Part shown: piece by piece, positions 56,494 to 64,000 of the stretch | Layout of the letters: each line of letters begins with the position of its first letter | How positions within the stretch are numbered: the stretch's first letter is position 1 | The notes under the pieces: model-generated | What the model was told of the DNA's origin: nothing | Seen by the model: the letters and a program-made list of their open reading frames with translations, nothing else | Database searches by the model: none | Program-made: the position numbers and the translations under genes | From: Thermoflavimicrobium dichotomicum | Lineage (GTDB): Bacteria > Bacillota > Bacilli > Thermoactinomycetales > Thermoactinomycetaceae | Direction of reading: 5' to 3' | Assembly (NCBI RefSeq): GCF_900114055.1 | Contig: NZ_FORR01000006.1 | Coordinates: forward strand, 62,001-126,000 | Length of the DNA: 64,000 nucleotides

Positions 56494-57288
56494 ATGAAGG
56501 TATTAATGTTTGGAGATGTTGTAGGAGATCTCGGGCGTCAAACTTTGCTAAGCTACTTGCCAGAACTTAAAAAAATGTTTTCGCCTGATTTGATCGTTGT
56601 CAATGGAGAAAATGCAGCCATGAGTGGACGAGGAATTACACGTGCTATTACCCGTGAGCTGATTGCGGCAGGGGTAGACTGTATTACCTTGGGAAACCAT
56701 GCATGGGCTCAACCTGAAATTTTCGACTTTGTTGAGTGGGAAGAACACATGATTCGTCCTGCCAATTTTCCTCCCGGAACACCTGGTCGTGGTTTTATTA
56801 CGATCCCTACTTCCAAGGGGAAATGTACAATTGTAAGCTTGATGGGACGTACTTTTTTACAACCGCTCGATTGTCCTTTCCGCACGATTGATGCAATTTT
56901 GGAGCAAACTCCACCCAGTCACTATATCCTCATTGATTTCCATGCTGAAACAACCTCCGAAAAACAGTCATTCGCTTGGTATGTAGACGGCAGAGTATCT
57001 GCAGTCATCGGTACCCATACCCATGTACAAACAGCAGATGAACGGATCTTGCCCAAAGGAACGGGGTATTTGACAGATGTGGGTATGGTCGGTCCTTATG
57101 ATGGAATTCTGGGAATGGATAAAGAAGCAGTGATTCGCCGTTTTCTGACACAATTGCCAGTACGTTTTGAAGTGGCTAAAGGAAGAAGTCAGTTAAATGC
57201 AGTGTTGATTGAATTTGATCCACATACAAAAAGGGCGAAAAAACTGAAACGCATTCGTATTGATGAGGATTTTCCGTTAATTAGCTGA
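56494..57288 (+). CDS. ymdB: YmdB-type metallophosphoesterase (TIGR00282 family)
   Basis: 264 residues. FGDVVGDLGRQTL and VVNGENAAMSGRG, then CITLGNHAW and IDFHAETTSEK supply the dimetal site; GTHTHVQTADERI is the last motif. YmdB has phosphodiesterase activity and controls biofilm and sporulation choices in Bacillus. The ATG follows TTGGAGGA. Located between rny and spoVS, as in Bacillus. Confidence 0.95.
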   Translation: MKVLMFGDVVGDLGRQTLLSYLPELKKMFSPDLIVVNGENAAMSGRGITRAITRELIAAGVDCITLGNHAWAQPEIFDFVEWEEHMIRPANFPPGTPGRGFITIPTSKGKCTIVSLMGRTFLQPLDCPFRTIDAILEQTPPSHYILIDFHAETTSEKQSFAWYVDGRVSAVIGTHTHVQTADERILPKGTGYLTDVGMVGPYDGILGMDKEAVIRRFLTQLPVRFEVAKGRSQLNAVLIEFDPHTKRAKKLKRIRIDEDFPLIS

Positions 57289-57336
57289 TTTTACATAAAA
57301 TTATTTCAGATTTTTCATTCCTGTCTACAAAAAGAA

Positions 57337-57365
57337 GCAGGAATTTTTAAGAGTTAGTCGAATAG
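57337..57365 (+). promoter_or_regulatory. SigH promoter of spoVS
   Basis: GCAGGAATT (57337-57345), 11 bases, GTCGAATAG (57357-57365) fits the SigH consensus RnAGGAwww-N11-12-RnnGAATww except for the final base. spoVS is SigH-dependent in Bacillus. Confidence 0.75.
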
Positions 57366-57432
57366 ATATAATAGTGGACTCACTCCAAACCATCGAATCC
57401 AAACCATCGAAGACTATCAAGGAGGTACCTAA

Positions 57433-57696
57433 ATGGAAGTATTAAAAGTTTCAGCAAAATCTAATCCGAATTCTGTCGCAGGTGCATTAGCCGGAGTCTT
57501 GCGTGAACGGGGTCAGGCAGAAATGCAAGCCATTGGTGCAGGAGCATTAAATCAAGCTGTTAAAGCGGTTGCAATTGCACGAGGATTTGTCGCGCCAAGC
57601 GGTATCGATTTAATTTGCATACCAGCTTTTACGGACATCGTCATCGATGGTGAAGAGCGTACAGCGATTAAGTTAATTGTTGAACCTCGCCATTAA
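57433..57696 (+). CDS. spoVS: Stage V sporulation protein S
   Basis: 87 residues, highly conserved Alba-like DNA/RNA-binding fold. VLKVSAKSNPNSVAGALAGV and the QAVKAVAIARGFVAPSGIDL block match SpoVS throughout. SpoVS supports spore coat assembly and engulfment-stage progress. The ATG follows AAGGAGG, and a SigH promoter and terminator frame it as a single-gene unit. Confidence 0.97.
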   Translation: MEVLKVSAKSNPNSVAGALAGVLRERGQAEMQAIGAGALNQAVKAVAIARGFVAPSGIDLICIPAFTDIVIDGEERTAIKLIVEPRH

Positions 57697-57718
57697 TTGA
57701 ATAAAATATATCTTAAGT

Positions 57719-57756
57719 AAAACCTGTTTATTTGCAAAAATAAACAGGTTTTCTTT
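57719..57756 (+). terminator. Terminator after spoVS
   Basis: AAACCTGTTTATTT and AAATAAACAGGTTT (14 bp, perfect), then a T stretch. Confidence 0.9.
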
Positions 57757-57787
57757 TGAAAAGCGGGTCTTGGTTTTATTGAAACGA

Positions 57788-57860
57788 GGGGTTCCTTTTC
57801 TGTCTTGCCCCTGTTTCATCAAGTGGGCAAAGTTCATAAACTGAAAAGGAGCCCCCTTTT
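57788..57860 (+). other. Nested hairpin in the leader of the dipeptidase gene
   Basis: The outer arms GGGG..CCTTTTC and GAAAAGG..CCCC enclose a perfect TTGCCC/GGGCAA stem; a short T4 follows. It ends 41 bases before the ATG. It could be a terminator, an attenuator or a diverged repeat element like that at 61956-62064. Confidence 0.5.
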
Positions 57861-57901
57861 CAAATGCACCAGAATTTAAAAAATGTGAGAGGAGACTTTT
57901 T

Positions 57902-58861
57902 ATGCTATTTTTTGATGGACATTGTGACGTTCTCTGGAAAATGTGGATGAATTCAGAAAAATATATTTTCTATGAGGAGGAGAATCCTTCTTTAGATGTT
58001 ACATACGATCGTTTAAGGCAGGGGCGAGTTTATTTTCAGACTTTTGCCATCTTTGTTCCGGATCATGTGCCCAAATTGCAAAAGTTGGATGCAGCCTTAA
58101 AGCAAATCGACTATTTTTATGAGCAAGTTCTCGATGAAGGGAAAAGGATCAAATTAGTGACGGATCAAGAAGATTTGCTTCCTGAATCTCCTCAGCCTCG
58201 TCTGGCTTTGCTGTCTTTGGAAGGAGCGGATGCCTTGCAGGGGGAATTGGCTTATTTGCGTTTGTTTTATCATTTGGGTGTACGCCAAGTAGGCCTGACA
58301 TGGAATTATGCGAATGAAGTGGCAGATGGCATTGGGGAAAAACGGGGTGGAGGTCTGACAGAATTCGGGCATCAATTTGTGCAAGAGATGAAACGATTGG
58401 GTATGGTTCTTGATGTTTCACACTTATCTGTTCGTGGCTTTTGGGATGTCATTGAACATTATGATCTTCCGACCATCGCTTCCCATTCGAACTGTCAGGC
58501 GATTTGTTCACATGAACGAAACCTTAGTGATAACCAAATCCTTGCACTCATTGCCAAAAAAGGATTAATGGGGATTACTTTTGTACCTTCTTTTGTGCAT
58601 GAAATGGAAAATGAAGCTAGAATTGATCATATTTTGAAGCACATTGAGCATATTTGCAGTCTGGGTGGAGAAGATATCATCTGCTTTGGCTCTGATTTTG
58701 ACGGAATCGATCACAAGATCCCGAACCTGGAGCATGCAGGACAGGTGGGTTATTTGGTTGAAGCTTTATCAAGATATTATCCCGAGCATTTGATCCAAAA
58801 ATGGACATGGGAAAATGGGTATTCTTTTTATAAGAAACATTTACCTGCAAAAAACAGATAA
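57902..58861 (+). CDS. Membrane dipeptidase (peptidase M19)
   Basis: 319 residues. The zinc ligands appear in FFDGHCDVLW (H-x-D), LSLEGADAL (glutamate), and the SHSNCQAICSHERNLSD histidine block; FGSDFDGIDH closes the active site. M19 enzymes cleave dipeptides, including D-residue-containing ones. No signal peptide is seen, so it is cytosolic despite the family name. This gene sits between spoVS and korA in many Bacillales. ATG 57902 follows GAGAGGAG. Confidence 0.92.
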   Translation: MLFFDGHCDVLWKMWMNSEKYIFYEEENPSLDVTYDRLRQGRVYFQTFAIFVPDHVPKLQKLDAALKQIDYFYEQVLDEGKRIKLVTDQEDLLPESPQPRLALLSLEGADALQGELAYLRLFYHLGVRQVGLTWNYANEVADGIGEKRGGGLTEFGHQFVQEMKRLGMVLDVSHLSVRGFWDVIEHYDLPTIASHSNCQAICSHERNLSDNQILALIAKKGLMGITFVPSFVHEMENEARIDHILKHIEHICSLGGEDIICFGSDFDGIDHKIPNLEHAGQVGYLVEALSRYYPEHLIQKWTWENGYSFYKKHLPAKNR

Positions 58862-59099
58862 AAACGCAAGAAAAAAGCTGTTTAGTTGGATCAAATTATG
58901 TTATTGATAAAAAAAAGAAGAAAATGAAAGGATAAAAGAGGATTTAAGGTTGCTTTTTATACATTAGAGGACTAGAATTAGTAGGTGATGAAGTTATCGA
59001 CTCGGCACAATCTTGAGTGATTGGGTTTGTGAAGAGCCGATAATAAATCGTTTTCATTTTTTTTTAGTATGGTGTTTGTGAGTTAAAGGAGATGAGTTC

Positions 59100-60857
59100 A
59101 TGAAAAAGCAGCTTTCGTGGAAAGTGGGCGGACAGCAAGGGGAAGGGATTGATAGTGCTGGTGAAATTCTTTCCACAGCGCTGAACCGCAAAGGGTATTA
59201 TTTATACGGTTATCGTCATTTTTCTTCTCGTATTAAAGGCGGTCACTCCAATACAAAAATTCGGATCAGTACCAAACCAGTCCGCTCGATTTCCGACGAA
59301 CTAGATATTCTTGTTGCGTTTGACCAAGAAACCATTGATCTAAACGCACATGAATTAGTAAAAGATGGAATTATTTTAGCTGATGCCAAATTCAATCCAA
59401 CTATTCCAGAAGGGATTTCTGCTCGACTCATCGCTGTTCCTTTTACTAAAATTGCTGAAGAAGTTGGCATGGCTCAAATGAAAAATATGGTAGCGGTCGG
59501 TGCTTCCATTGCTTTATTGGGCATTCCAGTCGAGGCATTTAAGGAAGTGATTGAAGAGCGCTTTGCTCGTAAAGGACAAAAAGTCGTAGACAAAAATATG
59601 GACGCAATTGCTCGTGGTGCAGCATTTGTGCAAACGGAAATGGCAACTCTCCCAGACTTTAAGCTGGAGCCATCCGATGGTAAACAGCGTTTATATATGA
59701 TTGGAAACGATGCAATTGCTTTTGGTGCTTTGGCAGCAGGAGCCCGTTTAATGGCTGCTTATCCAATTACGCCTTCTTCTGAGATTATGGAATGGCTGAT
59801 CAAACGTTTACCAGAGTTTGGTGGTACGGTTGTTCAAACAGAGGACGAAATTGCCGCGATTACCATGGTAATCGGTGCAAACTATGGTGGCGTTCGTGCA
59901 TTAACAGCATCTGCTGGTCCTGGTCTTTCCTTGATGACAGAAGCGATCGGACTTGCAGGTATGACAGAAACGCCTGCAGTTATTGTCAATACCCAACGTG
60001 GAGGTCCAAGTACCGGTCTTCCAACCAAGCAAGAGCAAAGTGACGTACTCGCCATGCTATATAGCACACACGGAGAAATTCCGAAAATCGTGATTGCACC
60101 AAGTACAGCAGAAGAGTGCTTCTATGATACCATTGAAGCTTTCAACCTGGCTGAAGAATACCAATGCCCAGTCATCATTCTGTCTGACCTGGCTCTATCA
60201 CTGGGTAAACAAACCGTGGAACCGCTCGACTATGATCGGATTCAGATCAGACGCGGCAAACTGGTACCACTTGATGAAGAATTGCCAGAGTTGGCAAATT
60301 CAGAGCTGTTCCCACGTTATGAGTTTACCGAAGATGGTATTTCTCGCCGGGTGCTGCCAGGTACGAAATACGGTTTACACCATGTGACCGGGGTAGAGCA
60401 CGATCAAACAGGTCGTCCATCTGAAAGTCCAATTAACCGGAAAAAAATGATGGACAAACGTTTGTCCAAGTTGAAAAATGGAATCAATTTCCCAAATCCT
60501 GTTCATTTGGACGCAAAACATGAAGAAGCAGACTTGCTGATCATTGGTTTCTGCTCGACTCGTGGAACCATTGCAGAAGCAATGGAACGTCTTGAAGCAG
60601 AAGGTTTGAAAGTAAATCATGCGCATATTCGTCAAATCTTGCCATTCCCAACGGAGATCGTGGCAGAACAGATGAAAAAAGCGAAAAAAGTACTGGTAGT
60701 TGAAAACAATGCGACAGGGCAATTGACATCCCTGATCAAAATGAATGTCGGAATGGCTGACAAACTGGTACACTTCGGAAAATACGACGGAAACCCATTC
60801 TTGCCATCCGAAATTTACAATCAATGTAAGGAGCTGTTGGTACATGGCCACATTTAA
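59100..60857 (+). CDS. korA: 2-oxoacid:acceptor (ferredoxin) oxidoreductase subunit alpha
   Basis: 585 residues with gamma and alpha domains fused. The N-terminal gamma part is WKVGGQQGEGIDSAGEILS, SSRIKGGHSN; the alpha part begins near 200 (YPITPSSEIMEWL, TASAGPGLSLM) with a C-terminal transketolase-like domain (LIIGFCSTRGTIAEAME). Together with KorB it decarboxylates 2-oxoacids such as 2-oxoglutarate to acyl-CoA and reduces ferredoxin. ATG 59100 follows AAAGGAG. It overlaps korB by 14 bases. Confidence 0.94.
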   Translation: MKKQLSWKVGGQQGEGIDSAGEILSTALNRKGYYLYGYRHFSSRIKGGHSNTKIRISTKPVRSISDELDILVAFDQETIDLNAHELVKDGIILADAKFNPTIPEGISARLIAVPFTKIAEEVGMAQMKNMVAVGASIALLGIPVEAFKEVIEERFARKGQKVVDKNMDAIARGAAFVQTEMATLPDFKLEPSDGKQRLYMIGNDAIAFGALAAGARLMAAYPITPSSEIMEWLIKRLPEFGGTVVQTEDEIAAITMVIGANYGGVRALTASAGPGLSLMTEAIGLAGMTETPAVIVNTQRGGPSTGLPTKQEQSDVLAMLYSTHGEIPKIVIAPSTAEECFYDTIEAFNLAEEYQCPVIILSDLALSLGKQTVEPLDYDRIQIRRGKLVPLDEELPELANSELFPRYEFTEDGISRRVLPGTKYGLHHVTGVEHDQTGRPSESPINRKKMMDKRLSKLKNGINFPNPVHLDAKHEEADLLIIGFCSTRGTIAEAMERLEAEGLKVNHAHIRQILPFPTEIVAEQMKKAKKVLVVENNATGQLTSLIKMNVGMADKLVHFGKYDGNPFLPSEIYNQCKELLVHGHI

Positions 60858-61710
60858 AGATTTTCGCAACAAAGTAAAACCCAACTGGTGTCCAGGTTGT
60901 GGTGATTTCTCTGTGCTGGCCGCCATGCAGCGTGCTTTTGCCAACCTTGGATTGGAACCAGAAGATGTAGCCATCGTATCAGGGATTGGTTGCTCTGGTC
61001 GGATTTCTGGTTATGTTAATGCATACGGCTTTCACGGAGTTCACGGACGCGCTCTTCCTATTGCCCAGGGTTTGAAATTGGCAAATCGTGATTTAACGGT
61101 AGTAGCGGCTGGTGGAGACGGAGACGGATTTGCGATCGGTATGGGACATACGGTTCATGCGATCCGTCGGAATGTAGACATCACCTATATCGTCATGGAT
61201 AACCAAGTATATGGTCTGACGAAAGGACAAACCTCACCACGGAGTGCCATGGGCTTCAAAACCAAAAGTACACCAGCTGGATCCATTGAGGCAGCAATTT
61301 CCCCAATGGAAATGGCTCTGACTGTTGGTGCTGGATTTGTGGCTCAATCGGTATCCAGTGACTTAAAACAACTTACTCAAGTTATTGAAGAAGGAATCAA
61401 ACACAAAGGTTTCTCTTTGATTAACGTATTTAGCCCATGTGTCACCTACAACAAAGTGAACACCTATGACTGGTTCAAAGAAAACCTGGTCAGCTTGTCC
61501 GAGATTGAAGGCTATGACCCATCCGATCGTAACATGGCTATGCAAACACTTATGGATCACAATGGACTTGTTACAGGTATTATCTATCAAAATAAAGATC
61601 GGAAACCATATGAAGATTTGATCAAAGGATTCAAAGAAGAACCTCTGGCGAAACAGGATATCAAAATCTCCAAAGACCAGTTTGATAAACTCGCAGCCGA
61701 GTTTATGTAA
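60844..61710 (+). CDS. korB: 2-oxoacid:acceptor (ferredoxin) oxidoreductase subunit beta
   Basis: 288 residues. The thiamine-diphosphate subunit, with WCPGCGDFSV at the N-terminus, GIGCSGRISGY, the TPP/Mg motif GGDGDGFAIGMGH...NVDITYIVMDNQVYGLTKGQ (in two blocks) and no ferredoxin-type CxxCxxC cluster. ATG 60844 follows AAGGAGC inside the end of korA; a longer frame upstream is only the shadow of korA. A terminator follows. Confidence 0.95.
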   Translation: MATFKDFRNKVKPNWCPGCGDFSVLAAMQRAFANLGLEPEDVAIVSGIGCSGRISGYVNAYGFHGVHGRALPIAQGLKLANRDLTVVAAGGDGDGFAIGMGHTVHAIRRNVDITYIVMDNQVYGLTKGQTSPRSAMGFKTKSTPAGSIEAAISPMEMALTVGAGFVAQSVSSDLKQLTQVIEEGIKHKGFSLINVFSPCVTYNKVNTYDWFKENLVSLSEIEGYDPSDRNMAMQTLMDHNGLVTGIIYQNKDRKPYEDLIKGFKEEPLAKQDIKISKDQFDKLAAEFM

Positions 61711-61719
61711 AATCCATGA

Positions 61720-61756
61720 AAGACCGCTTCCTTGCCGGGAAGTGGTCTTCTTTTGT
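61720..61756 (+). terminator. Terminator after korAB
   Basis: AAGACCGCTTCC and GGAAGTGGTCTT (one G-T pair), then CTTTTG. Confidence 0.85.
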
Positions 61757-61955
61757 TTTGTTCTGTTTTCCAAGAAAATATTGTGAAATGATTCACATAA
61801 ACATTAAGTTCATTATATAGCTATCATACAGGAAATATAGATTGAAGCATATAGGTTAGATGTTAATGTCATAAAAATTTAAAATAAATAGAAATGAAAG
61901 GGAAAATGTGGTTTATCATTGGAAGATCACATCCCATACATTTTTCTACGAGGAT

Positions 61956-62064
61956 GTTGACAAACCCGGTTTTCCTTTTCCAGTTGAACGACTTCTTGCT
62001 CGTATTTAAGCAACGGGAGTGAAACGGAAAAGGAAAACCGGCATATAACGGATACTTTGTCAAC
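61956..62064. repeat. Nested palindromic repeat element (about 109 bp)
   Basis: The inner arms CCGGTTTTCCTTTTCC (61966-61981) and GGAAAAGGAAAACCGG (62026-62041) are perfect 16-bp complements. The outer arms GTTGACAAA (61956-61964) and TTTGTCAAC (62056-62064) are perfect 9-bp complements; the inner and outer arms are 1 base apart on the left and 14 on the right. The 44-base centre holds a further dyad (TTGCT/AGCAA). No poly-T follows, so it is not a typical terminator. A half copy lies at 49327-49364. It resembles a small non-autonomous mobile or REP-like element; the surrounding 61757-62219 has no gene. Confidence 0.7.
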
Positions 62065-62219
62065 AAGCTGCATTTTTCTACTTTTCTATGTAATATTTTT
62101 TATTCTAATAAACTTTATATATACTTTGCAATTCAAATGGGCATAGACATTCATTCATGGAATAACTCCTCTTTCTTGACACAATCTAAGGGTAAATGAT
62201 GCAAAAGGGGGGATGATGA

Positions 62220-62399
62220 ATGGATATGCAACGGGCAAAAGAGATTTTGAAATCACCAGAAAAAGTTGAAGTTAGATATCGAGGCGTTCCCGTCTGGATT
62301 GAAATGATTGACGAAAGTGCTGAGAAAGCAAGGGTACACTCCGAAGCAAACCCAGACGATATCAAGATTGTTCCAGTCTGGGATCTGGACGATCGGTAG
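62220..62399 (+). CDS. sspH: Small acid-soluble spore protein, SspH family
   Basis: 59 residues. It begins MDMQRAKEILKSPEKVEV and continues with GVPVWIEMIDESAEKARVH and a final VPVWDLDDR. This matches H-type minor SASP, which are about 59 residues and start MN.QRAKE. These proteins are packed in the forespore core. ATG 62220 follows AGGGGGG by about eight bases; a nearby ATG at 62213 is in another frame. No clear SigG promoter was found. A terminator follows. Confidence 0.88.
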   Translation: MDMQRAKEILKSPEKVEVRYRGVPVWIEMIDESAEKARVHSEANPDDIKIVPVWDLDDR

Positions 62400-62471
62400 C
62401 AAGGTACTCAAGAAGACATACCGGACGAGTATATATGAATAAGTCATTTTTGTCCTGGGAAAATATATCTG

Positions 62472-62513
62472 GAGCAGGCTTTCTTTGAGTGAAAGAGCCT
62501 GCTTTTTGTTTTT
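62472..62513 (+). terminator. Terminator after sspH
   Basis: AGCAGGCT..TCTTT and AAAGA.GCCTGCT, then T5 GT6. Confidence 0.85.
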
Positions 62514-62583
62514 TCGGTTTCTATTTGTCAGAATCGATACATATGTTTTAATCAAATCACTTTTCCTTATGAGGCTGGTCAAC

Positions 62584-63186
62584 ATGAACAAAACTTATGC
62601 GAGAGTATTTGCATATATAGTGGGGTTGATTATACAATCTGTAGGTCTTTCGTTGATCATTCGCTCTGATTTTGGCACGGGTCCATGGGATGGATTTTAT
62701 GTAGGAATTTCAAATCACTCAGGTTTAACTGTGGGATCATGGCTTTTTGTTGTTGGCATTCTCCTGGTTTTTTTCAATTCATATTTGATAAAAAGTAAAC
62801 CCAATTTCATTTCACTCATCACCATTTTTATAATGGGGCTCTGTATGGATTGCTGTCTTTATCTCCTTGATTTTGAACCAGATCAAGCAGAAATGCAAGT
62901 TCTTACATTTTGGGCGGGGCTGCTTTTGACATCTATAGGGATGTCGCTTTATGTCCAGGGGAAGTTTGCCATCACGCCTGCAGATCAATTGATGTATGCT
63001 CTTTCTCATCGATTTCGTTTAAGCCTGATGTGGTCCAAAACGTTAACAGATATGGGCGCACTGATGTTAGCCTTTCTTTTACATGGTCCAATCGGCTTTG
63101 GAACCATCATCTATACCTTTTTGTGTGGTCCCTTTATTCAATTTTTTATTCCTAAATTCGAGCGGTTTTTTACTCAAAAAACGTAG
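62584..63186 (+). CDS. YczE/YyaS/YitT-type integral membrane protein
   Basis: 200 residues and five hydrophobic helices. YIVGLIIQSVGLSLIIRSDFGTGPWDGF and a second SIGMSLYVQGKFAITPADQLM (each in two blocks) form the internal repeat typical of the YczE/YyaS/YitT group. The transported compound or role is unknown. ATG 62584 (weak GAGG upstream) or ATG 62569 are possible starts. Transcribed alone. Confidence 0.8.
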   Translation: MNKTYARVFAYIVGLIIQSVGLSLIIRSDFGTGPWDGFYVGISNHSGLTVGSWLFVVGILLVFFNSYLIKSKPNFISLITIFIMGLCMDCCLYLLDFEPDQAEMQVLTFWAGLLLTSIGMSLYVQGKFAITPADQLMYALSHRFRLSLMWSKTLTDMGALMLAFLLHGPIGFGTIIYTFLCGPFIQFFIPKFERFFTQKT

Positions 63187-63357
63187 CGATCTCAAGAACA
63201 AATTTCGTTTGGAAGAAGAGTAAAGAAGAATGAACTGATATCATAAATCCTAATTAGGATGACCAAAATTGGTTTCAAAAATGAAAGAAGGGTAGGGCGA
63301 ATGAAGATGAGTTGGAATACGAACGGGATTTGGATAATATGGGATCGGTGTAAATGC

Positions 63358-63402
63358 AAAAAGACATAACTCGTTAGAAATGACGGGCTATGTCTTTTTT
63401 TA
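63358..63402. terminator. Bidirectional terminator between convergent genes
   Basis: AAAAAGACATA and TATGTCTTTTT stem with A and T tracts, between the YczE-like gene and the minus-strand helicase gene. Confidence 0.8.
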
Positions 63403-63445
63403 GGAAAAGAATCAGACTAGAGATGATAAGCGAAAGGATGAAACT

Positions 63446-64000
<555 letters not shown>

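Noticed and set aside
60745-60843. Upstream extension of korB
   Set aside because: The extra frame lies within korA coding sequence; the ATG at 60844 has its own ribosome site and gives the normal KorB start.

Overview
This window looks like a chromosomal segment of an endospore-forming, low-to-moderate G+C Firmicute of the order Bacillales. The evidence is a set of sporulation genes (dpaA/dpaB, spoVS, an SspH-type SASP, tepA-ylzJ-spoIIIE, a ylxY-type deacetylase, a Spo0E-like peptide) and a gene order I recall from Bacillus: ylxY-mlpA-ymxH-dpaAB-asd-dapG-dapA-rnjB-tepA-ylzJ-spoIIIE-nup-ymfFHIJK-ymfM-pgsA-cinA-recA-rny-ymdB-spoVS-dipeptidase-korAB. The extra genes inserted into that backbone suggest a family such as the Thermoactinomycetaceae; that placement is inference only. 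I saw no tRNA, rRNA, CRISPR array or intact insertion sequence.

Layout. 1-2757: end of ylxY, mlpA, dut and a Spo0E-like ORF. 2901-8136: ymxH, then the dipicolinate/lysine operon dpaA-dpaB-asd-dapG-dapA behind a SigK-like promoter. 8188-11171: a VTT membrane protein, a divergent Hsp20, and RNase J. 11450-17138: a sigma-54 catabolic module with an inverted repeat (possible UAS), a near-perfect -24/-12 promoter, a class III aminotransferase, an SSS symporter, an agmatinase/guanidinobutyrase-type ureohydrolase and a PAS-AAA-HTH activator. 17283-23701: accessory genes (double beta-gamma-crystallin protein, frameshifted remnant, OPT transporter plus PqqD-like protein, SDR plus class II aldolase). 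23900-32022: tepA-ylzJ-spoIIIE and a BMP-type nucleoside ABC transporter. 32234-36898: ymfF-ymfH-ymfI (EF-P modification), ymfJ behind a perfect SigG-type promoter, and ymfK.

36931-41188 holds four successive RodZ/YmfM-like proteins (N-terminal HTH, one TM helix, divergent outer domains) where one ymfM is usual. pgsA, cinA and a DEAD-box helicase follow. 45032-48578 (minus) is a fructose PTS operon (fruA, fruK and fruR); fruR is broken by a frameshift at a 10-base A tract. A DUF59 protein follows, then recA (LexA box) and recX.

52308-54686 is the most unusual locus: an SbcD-like phosphoesterase followed by a Rad50/SbcC-like ATPase divided into three ORFs. These are an N-lobe that ends just after a zinc-hook CxxC, a small coiled-coil protein, and a C-lobe with signature, Walker B and H-loop. 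All three lie in one reading frame, separated only by TAG stops. The window ends with rny, ymdB, spoVS (SigH promoter), a dipeptidase, korAB, a nested palindromic repeat element with a half copy near recA, an sspH-type SASP gene, a YczE-like membrane protein and the 3' part of a cshA-type helicase.

Functional logic: much of the segment serves sporulation (DPA synthesis, SpoIIIE DNA pumping, SpoVS, SASP), cell envelope work (RodZ-like proteins, pgsA) and DNA/RNA maintenance (recA, recX, Rad50-like complex, RNase J, RNase Y, helicases). Catabolic cassettes for guanidino/amino compounds, peptides, nucleosides and fructose are inserted between these genes.
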